64,000 nt of DNA, taken from assembly GCF_901000735.1 (NCBI RefSeq), contig NC_081542.1, positions 20,351,093-20,415,092 of the forward strand, read 5' to 3'. The DNA comes from Corylus avellana (lineage: Eukaryota > Streptophyta > Magnoliopsida > Fagales > Betulaceae). The notes beneath the pieces were generated by a model. The model made no database searches. It saw only the letters and a list, made by a program, of their open reading frames with translations, and was not told where the DNA came from. Made by a program: the position numbers and the translations under genes. Each line of letters opens with the position of its first letter. Position 1 is the first letter of the stretch. Below, in pieces: positions 22,746 through 34,310 of this stretch.

Positions 22746-24195
22746 TGATAAGTGCTAAAATATTCATATTTTTAGCCCTTAACTTACATGCATTAATCCT
22801 TTAGTTTGGTTAATTTATGCCATTTTACTTCATTTTTATATTTTCATTGTTTTATAGGCTTTTGGAAGAAAAGAAAGCGTTTCTGGAAAAATTCCAAGCT
22901 TAAAGGGCAAAATGGAAAGACCTAGAAGATATGGTTAAGCTTAGCCAATCATGGTTAAGTTTAATTAAATACAGGAAAGGAGTAAATCAGAATTTCTCAA
23001 AGAATAGTCAAAATCGGATAGGATGCAAAAATTGGATTCTAAACATGTCTCGGTATTTTATCATAACTTTCAGTTCAGATATCCGATTGAGATGATTCAA
23101 GTACCATTGGAAATCTAACTCAAAATGATACAATTCATTGTGAAATATCATTTTCCCAATTCAGAGCGGCGCAAGACCAAAATCACGTCGTAAGTTAGGA
23201 CCGTAATTTTGGGCGAATCCTATTCGGATTTAGACTAAGGTTTTCTTTATCCTAATTGGAGTTGGACTTAAAACTCCAAATTTCCTAGGATTACTAGGGC
23301 TTCTAGGACTCTCTCCTAAACCCTATAAATAGACCTCTAAGCCTCACAATTCAATAGACAACTTTGAGGAGAATTAGAAGGAGACAACTTGGGGAGAGGA
23401 ATTTGGAGGCTACTTCTATGAGTGGTTTTCGGTTCTTTCTTTCCCTTCTCTTTTCTTTTTATTTTAATTATGTGTAACTAACTCTTAAGGAGGGCTAGAT
23501 TGAAACCGTTATTATGTTTATTTAATATTTCAATATTGGCGCCTTTGTGATGATCATGTTGTGATATTTAACTTGATTAATTCCTGTTTTCATGAATTCC
23601 TCATATGTATGTGACTGGCCATTATATGCATGTGGTATGGATTAGTTAGTTAAATCAATTTGGATGACCGAGTCATGGGTTTAACATAAGTAACAACAGT
23701 AATCCACACCGGGTTCTTGGGTTTATCAACATGGAGAACCGAGAGTATACACCCATGCCCTAGGCCTCATGTGTTTGTCGATTTCCATAAAACATATGCT
23801 TTTCTAAAGAACAACTTAGTATATACCATGCTAAATCCTTTAGGAAAGAAAAGAGTTAGAGTATACACCCATGCCTAACTCGTTGCTTAAGAAAATCAAT
23901 AGCTTAAGGAGTTATTGATTGGATCATTGGTATATTGTTATATTAATTGAGCATAATTAGTGGTGGATATCAAAGCCCTGCCTTTACCTTTACTTTTTCA
24001 TTTATCTTTTTATTTTCTTTTTCTCAATATCAAATCTGTGACAATTTGATCTTTTAATTAATTCAAAACAAAATCACAATCTCCGTGGGTTCGACCTCTT
24101 GCTTGCTACACTATACTATTGTTTTGATCTTGTGCACTTGCGAGTTAAAATGTACTAAATATTATCAATTAATTTAGGTAGTATTTGGCACAACA
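22746..24195 (+). repeat. 5' LTR of the gag-only element
   Basis: About 1,450 bp, from TGATAAGTGCTAAAATATTC to TTTGGCACAACA. It shares a distant family resemblance with the solo LTR at 51134-52473, including the start TGATAAGTG and a conserved TTAATCCTTTAG. Confidence 0.88.
23334..23340 (+). promoter_or_regulatory. Probable TATA box of the LTR promoter
   Basis: TATAAAT within CCCTATAAATAGACC, conserved at the same place in the second LTR (28444-28450). A position mid-LTR fits the U3/R boundary. Inferred from sequence only. Confidence 0.6.
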
Positions 24196-24201
24196 AGTTT
24201 T

Positions 24202-24219
24202 TGGCGCCGTTGCCGGGGA
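24202..24219 (+). promoter_or_regulatory. Primer-binding site of the gag-only element
   Basis: TGGCGCCGTTGCCGGGGA, six bases after the LTR. It is the primer site expected for a tRNA-Asp-type primer in Athila-like elements. Confidence 0.85.
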
Positions 24220-24435
24220 TTGTTTGACTTTGTTTGGAATTTTTTCTTTAATTTATTTTTGTTTTAAATTTTTCTGTTTTTATTGTCTTTTCAACAGTTT
24301 CTGTGCCTCTAGAGGTGCGATCGATCGCACATCCAAAGGGCATCACAATTACTGCACTAATTACAGATCTGATTTATTTCTTTTATTTTTATTTTTCTTT
24401 TTATTTTGTTATTTAATTTTCTTTTTGTTTTAATC

Positions 24436-25989
24436 ATGTTGAGAAACAATACACCTCTGGTGCGAAAACCTATGGAAAGTTCATTCAATTCCCAGATCCT
24501 CAACCAGCCATCATGCATTAATTTCCAGCCCATTGTGCAGAGCAGTTACGATTTATCTCCGTTGCTCAATATGATTCCACACTATAAAGGCACACCTACA
24601 GAGAACCCATATTGGCATATTCGAGAATTCTGTGATCTCTGCAGGACTCAAAATGTTCAGGGTTTAACTCCAGAAGAAATCAGGTTAATCCTCTTCCCTT
24701 TTTCTTTAAAAGATAATGCTAAGAGATGGTACAATTCTTTGGCCGTAGGTTCTATTCATACTTGGGATGAGATGGCCCCAAAGTTCTTAAAGAAGTTTTT
24801 CCCAGCCGACAAGATAAGGCAATCGAGAAGGGGAATTTTGACCTTCCAACAAAAAGATGGAGACACTTTCTTCGAGGCATGTTAACACTTTAAAGAACTA
24901 CTTCTCAGATGCCCTCATCACAATATATCTCAAGACGATCAGGTACTGGCATTTTATGAGGGTTTAAATGATCTTAACAAGGGTCTTGTACATTTAGCTT
25001 GTGGTAGCATGTTGATGGAGAAAAGCAACAAGGAAGCCATGCAGCTCTTCGAGACATTGAGTGAGCACTCCCAACAATTCACATCTAATGGGAGACATGG
25101 ACTCAAAGGAAAAGGCATATATGAAGAGAGCACCAATGGAGGAATTCAGGGTCAAATGGCTGCCATGGAGAAAATGCTTGACATGCTCACGAAAGCTATG
25201 ACTAATCATAGCAGTGCTCCTATTCAACAAGTTACACAAATCGAGGTATGTGTCATATGTTCCCATATTAATCACACCACTAAGACTTGTCCCATGTTTT
25301 CAATGGCAGATCAAGAGCCATCTCCCATCTATTGGCCTTCACAACACCAAGAAGAGAAGCCATCTCCACAGTTCCATGGTCAATCATACTCCTTTCTTAG
25401 CCACAATGAAGCCAATATGCAACTGTTGGAATACACTACCAAGATAGAAGCTCATGAAGAGGAGCCACCTCCCGTTAATTGGCCTCAACAATACCACGAA
25501 GAAGAGTGTCAAAGTCAGTTTGTTGCCAATCCTAATGAACAATACATGGAGGAAGAGTGCACTTACCATCATGAGCAAGCAATTACCACATTAAGGAGTG
25601 AAGAAGCGGTTGAAAATCAAGGGGAAGAGAGGAAGGAGGAGCAAACTGAGGTTCTAGAGGAACCACATCAGGAAAAGGAAGAGAGCACTGAGACTTTTTC
25701 AACATCAGCTCCTATTCCCAAATTACCAAGAGTCCGAGAGAGAAGTCATCTGGGGTTATGTGATGAGCAATTTGAGGACATCAAGATAAAGAAGCTTCCT
25801 GAGTTTTCTTCTTACTATATTCCAGTTCATGATTCCCCACCGGATGAGCAACTGTTTGAGAAAACTCAAAGTGGTCCTCCCCGATCTATAGACAATTGGA
25901 AGCACCTTGCAACAGAAAAGATTCATTCCCTTTGGTGCAAGAGACGGAAAGATCGGTGCTTCAAGTTTAAAGCGCCACAGTCTGGCTGA
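24436..25989 (+). pseudogene. Gag of the gag-only LTR element
   Basis: The ATG at 24436 opens a frame of about 517 codons with one internal stop (TAA at 24883-24885, probably a former Glu). The N-terminal half has the Retrotrans_gag fold signature of Athila/gypsy elements (PHYKGTPTENPYWHIREFCD, FSLKDNAKRWYNSL, KFLKKFFPADK). A CX2CX4HX4C knuckle follows (CVICSHINHTTKTC, about 25246-25290). The remainder is a long acidic region rich in E, Q and H, with repeated P-P-x-x-W-P motifs, and a short basic tail (KIHSLWCKRRKDRCFKFK). No protease or pol follows in any frame. Gag would form the particle that packages the element's RNA. Confidence 0.88.
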
Positions 25990-27866
25990 AGACGTTAAAC
26001 TTAGCCCTCATGGGAGGCACCCCATAGCATGTCCTTTTGTTTTGTTGTTTGTTTTATTTTATTTTGTTTTTTGTTTTCCGTTGTATTTTATTCTACTTTG
26101 GTGTTTTAGTGTTTCAAGTCTTTTGTCATGTTTTACATTCAGTTACTGCGATCGATCGCAACTTGTGTGCGATCGAGCACAAGTCTCCACTTGTGTTTCA
26201 TTGCATTCTGTTAGTGCGATCGCACACACCATGTGTGCGTTCGAGCGCACCTCACCCACACATGCACTCCACTGCGCGAGTGCGATCAAGCGCACCATGC
26301 GTGTGATCGAGCACACTCGGGCAGCAAGCCACATGACCTATTTTGGGTCACTTTCCCCTAGTCCCCACTTCTTTTTTTTTACACACTCCATCACTGCACC
26401 CACACTTTCACCAACACACCACCACTCTTCCTCACTTCCACCGGCCTTCAACCACCACCATCATCGCATATCACACACACATCACCCCATAGTTTCTCTT
26501 TTTATTTTGTTTAGTGTGTTTTAAGTTAATCTTTTTATTTATCTTTAGTTGTTTCTTTTTACTTGTTTGTGTGTTTTCATATTTTGCAGGAACAAGTATG
26601 CTTCAATTCAAGTTTGGGGGTGTACAATGACCCATACTATTCCAAACAATTCGTCCATCTTCCAGGTAAATTCTTTCCATGTTATAGACACATTGGGGAC
26701 AATGTGTAATTTAAGTTTGGGGGTATGAGAGGCACCTTACACACACTTTGTCCCAATTTTATTTTATTTTTTGAAAAATCAAAAAGAAAAAATATATATA
26801 TGTATGTTCATGTTTGTCTTAAAATTTTGGTTGATCTTAAAAATTGTGATTTGATTTCATTGGTGAGCTTAAAATTTTGAACACATGATCTAATAATTGA
26901 GTTTTTCAATTTGGTTACTTGCTTAGGACAGTTGAGAATTCACATGTTTGATCTAATCTTACACAAGCACATTAGCACATAATTTGTGGGGTATGACATG
27001 AAAGTTTAATGTGTGTGTTTCTATGTCTTAAGTGAAACTGAATGATTTATTAGATGAATACCTTGGCATATATATATGTGAAAAAAAAGAAAAATATGAT
27101 CATTCATAAGCTTTTCACTGAGTAACTGGACTTCTTGGCTCAAAGCATTGAGTGTTCACGTCAAAAGGTGAAGAATTTGGATTTGATCAATGTCATGGTT
27201 AGTTTGGTTTCGTAGCCTTTTTCACTCGAGTTAGTAGGTCCTTAGGGGTGTCTCTACACCAAATGCCCTAAAACCATCTGGTTTGGGGGTCATTGACTTA
27301 ACACTCGTTACATGGGTCAATTAGAAAGCTTAAGGGGGCCAAACATTGCACAACCTGACAAGAAAAAAAATAATATATATATATGCCATTGTTGGTCATT
27401 CTAATAGGGATTTCAGTGAACTTTGAGATGTTGAGACATTGCACATTAGACATAATTGGAAGCTTCATATTTATGTGCTAGTTCACTTTACCCTATTTTC
27501 AAACTTGTGATGTCCTACCATGTTTTTTTGTAATTAATTAAATTTTAAAATTCCAATTCATTGTGAAGATGGAGTTTATCTTTTTAAGCTTGCTAATGAA
27601 TGAGAATCATGGTTTTGAGTGATACCTTAATTTTTGGAATAACATGAACTCTTGCATGATGTTTGTGGGTAACATTTCTTGAAAACCCTCACGAGACTTC
27701 ACTCGTCCACTAGGGAGTTCCTAGGGGTTTAAAAGGCTTGTTGCATACGCTAAATGCAATCGTACATCCCACGAAAGATGGATTTATCTTTTATTTTTTT
27801 TGTTTTTCCATTCCTGTTTTTAGTTTTATATTGCTAAGGGACTAGCAATATGTAAGTTTGGGGGTG
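25990..27866 (+). other. Non-coding 3' region of the gag-only element
   Basis: About 1.9 kb without a supported frame. It carries a TGCGATCGATCGCA palindrome (26147-26160) followed by degenerate relatives to about 26315, and a C/A-rich stretch at 26380-26490. The phrase AAGTTTGGGGGT occurs three times (about 26612, 26713 and 27854). The last copy directly precedes the 3' LTR and is the polypurine tract (27853-27866). Confidence 0.7.
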
Positions 27867-29224
27867 TGATAAGTGCTAAAATATTCATATTTTTAGCCCT
27901 TAACTTACATGTATTAATCCTTTAATTTGGTTAATTTATGCCATTTTACTTCATTTTTGTATTTTCTTTGTTTTATAGGCTTTTGGAAGAAAAGAAAGCG
28001 TTTCTGGAAAAATTCCAAGCTTAAAGGGCAAAATAGGAAGACCTAGAAGACATGGTTAAGCTTAGCCAATCATGGTTAAGTTTAATCAAATAAAGCAAAG
28101 GAGTAAATCGGAATTTCTCAAAGAATAGTCAAAATCGGATTGGATGCAAAAATTGGATTCCGAATATGTCTCGGTATTTTGATCATAACTTTCAGCTCTG
28201 ATATCCGATTGATATGATTCAAGTGCCATTGGAAAGATAACTCAGAATGATACAATTCATTGTGAAATAGCTTTTTCCCAATTCGGAGCGGCGCAAGGCC
28301 AGAATCACGTCGCAAATTAGGACCGTAATTCTGGGCGAATCCTATTCCGATTTGGACTTAGGTTTTCTTTATCCTAATTGGACTTGGACTTAAAACTCCG
28401 AATTTCCTAGGATTACTAGGGCTTCTAGGACTCTCCTAAGCCCTATAAATAGACCTCTAAGCCTTACAATTCAATAGACAATTTTGAGGAGAATTAGAAG
28501 GAGACAACTTGGGGAGAGGAATTTGGAGGCTACTTTTAGGAGCGGTTTTCCGTTCTTTCTTTCCCTTCTCTTTTATTTTTATTTTAATTATGTGTAACTA
28601 AGTCTTAAGGAAGGCTAGATTGAAACCTTAATTATGTTTATTTAATATTTCAATATTGGCGCCTTTGTGATGATCATGTTGTGATATTTAACTTGATTAA
28701 TTCTTGTTTTCATGAATTCCTCATATGTATGTGACTGGCCATTATATGCATGTGGTATGGACTAGTTAGTTAAATCAATTTGGATGACAGAGTCCTGGGT
28801 TTGACATAAGTAACAAAAGTAATCCACATCGGGGTTCTTGGGTTAATCAACATGGGGAACCGGGAGTATACACCCATGCCCTACGCCTCATGTGTTTGTC
28901 GATTTCCATAGAACATATGTTTTTCTAAAGAACAACTTAGTATATACCATCCTAAATCCTTTAGGAAAGAAAAGAGTTAGAGTATTCACCCATGCCTAAC
29001 TCGTTGCTTAGGGAAATCAATAGCTTAAGGAGTATACACCCATGCCCTTAGGTTGGCAAACATTAGGTATTCATAATATGATTGGATCATTTGCATATTG
29101 TTATATTAATTGAGCATAATTAGTGGTGGAATCAAAGTTCTGCCTTGACCTCTACTTTTTCATTTATCTTTTTATTTTCTTTTTCTTAATATCAAATCTG
29201 TGATAATTTGATATTTTAATTAAT
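27867..29224 (+). repeat. 3' LTR of the gag-only element (truncated by gap)
   Basis: Matches the 5' LTR from its first base. It differs by scattered point changes and by a local extra segment near 29030-29075 repeating GAGTATACACCCATGCC. About the last 135 bp are hidden in the gap at 29225. Confidence 0.9.
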
Positions 29225-29324
29225 NNNNNNNNNNNNNNNNNNNNNNNNNNNNNNNNNNNNNNNNNNNNNNNNNNNNNNNNNNNNNNNNNNNNNNNNNNNN
29301 NNNNNNNNNNNNNNNNNNNNNNNN
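29225..29324. other. Assembly gap (100 N)
   Basis: 100 N between the 3' LTR of the gag-only element and the duplicated AT-rich DNA that starts at 29325. Confidence 1.
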
Positions 29325-30290
29325 CCTTCCATGAAAGGATACTGAGTTCCAAACTGTAGCTAATAGTTATTTTATTAGAAAGATCAGCTCATAATCATGC
29401 GTCCATGCACGCTCATTGATCGTAATTCCATCATGTACCATATTAACATGTAATAGGCCAGGTATCAAGGAATTTATTTTAGAGTATGGTACAATCCCTA
29501 GCAAATTAAAATGCCGTTGCCTAGTCCCTATCAAATTCTCATACTTTTTGGCAGCATATTGTACCTAGTGCCTAGTACCTACGTTCTTTTCTACTATTAT
29601 TGCGATCCACGCACACACAGGTTCAGCAGGATCACATGGAGGGCCCGTTGTTATCGTCTGATCACTTTATTGTAATTTGTTTGCATTGATAATGGTTGAA
29701 TGTACGTAGATTGATAATGCATATATGCTTCTGTATCTTACGTCAAGCTCCCACGAAAGCAGTACTTCTCACGTAATATACTTGGAATAAAGATATATAC
29801 ATGCACGTTTATTTATTGTTCTTGGTAAGAGACATATGAGAAGAGAGGAGAAGTCTATTTTGATGCGGACACAAATTTCTTTGAAACCGGTTTGGAGAAA
29901 ATTTTATTAAACTTACTCTAATAAGTGACAAGTGTCATTCAACATCTTTGGATTTCTCAAAAATTAATGTTTTGATTCTTAGGTTAATAGAATGATAGTA
30001 AATGACTGTTAATAATATTTAAAAAAAAAAAAAACATGTAAGAGATGACACTTGACACTTATTGAAGTTGGTTGGAGAAACTTTCTTTCAAACTGATTTG
30101 GAGAAAATTTCTATCCGATTATAGAAGATTACAATCAATTACAATGAAATCAAATCCCCCAATATTTTTTAACACAAAAACTGTCTGGCTCTTCACAAAA
30201 AAAAAAAAAAAAAAAAAAAGGTGTATTCACTCCTCAAGAAATTCATCTTTATCATGGTGGGATTGATAATTGATTCCTAGCATAAAAAAT
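29325..30290. repeat. Local duplication, copy 1
   Basis: Starts at the gap with CCTTCCATGAAAGGATACTG and matches 31753-32345 (copy 2) closely. Its later part, to about 30290, matches 33540-34310 (copy 3), including an A-run followed by ACATGTAAGAGATGACACTT. No gene seen. Confidence 0.85.
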
Positions 30291-30354
30291 AAATCACAAT
30301 ATTCCATACAATATATTAATTAACTCTATCTTATTTAGATTGCAGAGTTAACTT

Positions 30355-31090
30355 TATCATAGTTCTACATGTTGGCTCACACATATTAAAGGAGAGTTGG
30401 TGATTAAATGATTAAATTTATTACTTTCAATAAGCTTAAGTTTTTGGGGTTAGTGTGGGTAATTTAACAGGTTAAGAGCCTGTTTGGAATTGCGTTAGAG
30501 ATGTTAAAAAGTACTTTTAATACCTTAAAAGTTGTGTCAAACTAAAATCTTGCATGTTTGGTAAAAAAATTTAAAAGTGCTACTTTGACTTTCTTTTACT
30601 CTAAAAATAGTCAAAACACACTTTTGAAAAAAATGTTAAAATTGAAGTTTTTTTCTAAAAAAAACTTTTTTTGACTGTGAAAGCTATACTTCCCAACGCA
30701 ACATGCTCTAAGTATTGGTTAAATGATTAAATTTACCCGTTTATATCCGTTTAAACTTTTGAGATAGTTAGTGGTTTAATATGGTATCTGAATAAAGGTC
30801 TTGAGTTTGAATCATGTCTGAGTCATTTACCTCCTAATTTTTTAAATATTCCACTAGTTGGACCTCATGTATTAAAAGGGAGTACCCATTCATGAGGAAG
30901 ACTGTTAAAGTGAGAATAAATAATTAAATTTACCAATTCTTGTTGGCTTAAGCTTTTTCGATAAGTGATGATTTGACATGATAACAGAGAATAGGTCTTA
31001 AGTTCAAACCTTGTTTTTGTCAATTCACCGTTTATTTTAATTAAATATCTCACGTGTTGGGCATACTTAAGCTTTTGGGATAAGGAGAAT
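30355..31090. repeat. Degenerate dispersed repeats with tRNA-Met-like core, plus a MITE
   Basis: Three diverged copies of a repeat (about 30355-30475, 30715-30905, 30905-31085) carry phrases such as GATTAAATTTACC, AAGCTTTTNGGATAAGT and a GGTATCTGA-like core before TTGAGTTTGAA. Related copies are at 60780-61060 and, inverted, at 61120-61230. Between the first two sits a foldback element at about 30476-30712 whose ends GAGCCTGTTTGGAATTGCGTT and AACGCAACATGCTC are inverted relatives. No gene. Confidence 0.6.
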
Positions 31091-31227
31091 ATAATATTGA
31101 GGGTGATGTTTTAATATTTTTTTATTTGTTTCACACTTCCTTCTCTCTCCTTCATACATTAAAAACTAATTTTTAAAGAAAGTAAAATAGATAATTTGTT
31201 AGAGTTTATATTGAAAATGTAGTAGTT

Positions 31228-31229
<2 letters not shown>

Positions 31230-31264
<35 letters not shown>
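31230..31264. repeat. (AT)n microsatellite
   Basis: Pure AT dinucleotide run. Confidence 0.95.
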
Positions 31265-31266
<2 letters not shown>

Positions 31267-31752
31267 TTGATCACTCTTTTCATAATTAACTTGTTGGGTT
31301 TCGTGTAGGAAAGTAGATTTATCTTCAAAAGATTTCGAGATTAGAATCTTGACAGATCCAGCTAAAGACACAATCGAGATGATGGAAAACCAGTGTTGAC
31401 TGTGGTAGGGGTTTAATCTCTTGGATAGGGCCTCAAAAGAGGCGGATAGAAACTCCAAATAGGCAAGAAAGGGAGGGGGAAGGAGGGGAGAAGGGACGGG
31501 GGAGGATTTGCTCCTCCTCAATGACATCTCATATCTCGCTCATTTCTTTTAGCAAAAAGTAGCTTGCTTCTTTAAATTTAAGAAAAGTTGTTGCTAGTAC
31601 TCTAAACCAAATACTTAGGGGTAAATTTTACCTGAAGTTGGTATGTATTGTAGGATAGTTATGAGATAAAAATGTGGTATTTAACATTAATTAATCTTTA
31701 TAAAATTCTAAAACTCCAAAGTTGTTCCACAAGTGAGTAGACCAAACATACC
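31265..31752. other. AT-rich intergenic DNA, no gene seen
   Basis: No coding signal was found. It holds a purine-rich patch at about 31440-31510. Confidence 0.5.
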
Positions 31753-32345
31753 CCTTCCATGAAAGGATACTGAGTTCCAAACTGTAGCTAATAATTATTT
31801 TATTAGAAAGATCAGCTCATAATCATGCGTCCATGCACGCTCATTTGATCGTAATTCCATCATGCATGTACCAAATTAACATGTAATAGGGTATCAAGGA
31901 ATTTATTTTAGAGTATGGTACAATCCCTATCAAATTAACATGCCGTTGCCTAGTCCCTATCAAATTCTCATACTTTTTGGGAGCATATTGTACCTAGTGC
32001 CTAGTACCTACGTTCTTTTCTTCTATTATTGCGATCCACGCACACACAGGTTCAGCAAGATCAAATGGAGGGCCCCGTTGTTATCGTCCGATCACTTGAT
32101 TGTAATTTGTTTGCATTGATAATGGTTGAATGTACGTAGATTGATAATGCATATATGCTTCTGTATCTCATGACAACTGGCTTTGTTGTCTTCGATCGGA
32201 AAGTGAATTCTCGGAGCTGGCTCTGAATCAATCATGCATACAACCATGCATACAACCTTCCAGATGCATGACTTGATACATGAGGTCAAGCTCCCACGAA
32301 AGCACTTCTTAATTACCTAATGTACTTAGAAGAAAGATTCTTGCA
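31753..32345. repeat. Local duplication, copy 2
   Basis: Close match to 29325-29790. It has an additional TTTGTTGTCTTCGATCGGAAAG...CATGCATACAACC segment that is shared with copy 3 but absent from copy 1. Confidence 0.85.
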
Positions 32346-32439
32346 CGTTTATTTAATGATGTTGACTACAATTTATTTTTTTTCTTCTCTACCCATGAGA
32401 TCACACGCCACTTTTGGAATATGATTCTTTCCATAGGAT

Positions 32440-32552
32440 TTGAACTGGATAATATCCAGTTAGTTATATTGGAAGAATATTATTGTCGTTTAATTTTTTT
32501 AGGCAATAAAAATACATTTTCAATATAACTAACTGAATATTATCCAGTTTAA
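32440..32552. mobile_element. MITE-like element with about 34-bp inverted repeats
   Basis: The arm 32440-32473 (TTGAACTGGATAATATCC...) is nearly the exact reverse complement of 32519-32552 (...GAATATTATCCAGTTTAA), with about 3 mismatches, around a 45-bp AT-rich loop. No coding capacity. Confidence 0.85.
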
Positions 32553-33184
32553 ATGAACTAAAGATGATCCTAATTCCTTCTACTTCTAATAAACCATAGG
32601 TCCATGACCTTGATCATAGATTCATAATTATTCTCACTAATTTCAGAAGAAATTGAATACCTTAAATCGAGAGTGACCTTTTGAGAGGATAATTTTAAGA
32701 GTAAGGATAGAAATCAAATTTATATCCCCTATGTTATCCTACTCACGTGATAATGTCAATCAACCATTGAATTTTTTTGGAAAAAGTGTATAAACCCCTT
32801 TCAAATTATCATTCTATTGATAATATTCTGTTAAACTTTTAATTAGGACAATGCCTCTTTCAATGTCTCTTGTTTATTTCAATTCTCCTATAAATATGAG
32901 CATTTGTATTGTAATATCAATCAAGCAATAAGAGCATAATGTAGCCCTTTGGGCTTTCTCTTGTGAACGTACGTCGTTAACCGAACCACGTAAAATCTTT
33001 GTATTTATTTTATATTTATTATTTCTATTTCCGGTTTTACTTTTATTTCTTTACGAATTTCTTCACTATGTACTAAACATACCATAATTTTATTATTATT
33101 TTTTATCATTTTAATTTTTTAGAACAAATGATAATTTAATACAGAATATCTTAATTAAGTCCCAACATTTTCTTTACAATTTAC
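32553..33184. other. AT-rich intergenic DNA, no gene seen
   Basis: No protein or RNA gene is supported in this stretch. Base composition and lack of open frames fit intergenic sequence. Confidence 0.5.
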
Positions 33185-34310
33185 CCGTATTTGACAGGTT
33201 TGATTACCCCCTTAATTATGCATTTCTCAACTGTTTGCATGCATTATTGTACCAACATTCTTTTCTTCTATTATTGCGATCCACGCATGCACACACAGGT
33301 TCAGCAGGATATATCACATGGATGGCCGTTGTTATCGGAAAAAGGATTCTTTTCATTTCAAATTTTTTTTCATTTTTCTTATTTAGTGTATTTTGAATGG
33401 TAGTACATTTAATACACTACCATCATTAAAATTTTTAGACAACATTACCTTTCAAGATGTACTAAATAAAAAAAATAAAGAGAATTTAAAATGAAGAAAA
33501 TCCTTTTCGCGTTGATATGGTCTGATTACTGTTTGCATGCATTATTATACGTAATTTGTTTGCATTGATAATGCTTCTGTATCAATCATGCATACAACTG
33601 GCTTTATGGCAACTGGCTTTGTTGTATTCGGAAGGTGAATTCTAGGAGCTATCAATTATGCATACAACCTCTTACAAAAAACAAAAAACAAAAAAGAATC
33701 ATGCATACAACCTTCCGGATCATGCATGACTTTATACGTGACGTCGAGCTCCCACGAAAGCACTTCTCACTTAATATACTTGGAAGAAAGATATGTGCAA
33801 GTTTATTTATTGTTCTTGGTGAGAGAGATATGAGCCGAGAGGAGAAAGTCTATTTTGATTGGGACACAAATTTATTCAGAGAAAATTTTCTTCAACCTAT
33901 TCTAATATGTGACGAGTATACGTTATTCAATATTTTTGAATTTCTCTAAAATTAATATTTGGATTCGTAGGTTAGTAGAATGTCAGTAAATTATTGTTAA
34001 GAATATTAAAAAAAAAAAAAAACATGTAAGAGATGACACTTGGCACTTATTGAAGTTGATTGGACGAAATTTCATTCAAACTAGTTTGGAGGAAATTTTT
34101 ATTCTTTTGATGTGTTATAATGATCTTTATGGTATCATCAAATCTAATTATAGGAGATTACAATCAATTACAATGAAATCAAATCCCCTAATATTCTCTA
34201 ACACACACAAAAACTGTCGGGTAAAAAAAAAAAAGTACTGATTGCTCAAGAAATTCATCTTTATCATAGTGGGATTGATAATTGATTCCTAGCATAAAAT
34301 CACAATCGTC
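33185..34310. repeat. Local duplication, copy 3 (with a MITE inside)
   Basis: Matches the later part of copy 1 and the middle of copy 2 (CTATTATTGCGATCCACGC, GCACTTCTCAC, ACATGTAAGAGATGACACTT). The match is interrupted by the element at 33338-33510. Confidence 0.8.
33338..33510. mobile_element. MITE with about 60-bp inverted repeats and a 10-bp target duplication
   Basis: The ends GAAAAAGGATTCTTTTCATT and its partner read from 33510 (GCGAAAAGGATTTTCTTCAT) form long terminal inverted repeats. It is flanked by GTTGTTATCG (33328-33337) and GTTGATATGG (33511-33520). Copies 1 and 2 of the surrounding duplication lack it and show the uninterrupted site GTTGTTATCGT(C/T)(C/T)GATCAC. A duplication of 9-10 bp points to the Mutator-like superfamily. 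Confidence 0.85.

Larger units (their letters stand above)
22746..29224 (+). mobile_element. Gag-only LTR retrotransposon (TR-GAG/Athila-like), nested in copia gag
   Basis: Two long LTRs (22746-24195 and 27867-29224, the second cut by a gap) enclose about 3.7 kb with a gag frame and no protease, RT or integrase. It interrupts the copia gag directly after GACAC (22741-22745), the expected first copy of the target duplication. The matching copy would lie in the gap. The primer-binding site is of the GGCGCC type used by Athila/Tat gypsy elements. An element that encodes only gag must borrow pol from a partner. This matches the TR-GAG class described in plants. Confidence 0.85.

Noticed and set aside
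26037..26524. ORFs behind gag of the LTR element
   Set aside because: Translation of T-rich and palindromic non-coding DNA; no domain and no continuation of gag.
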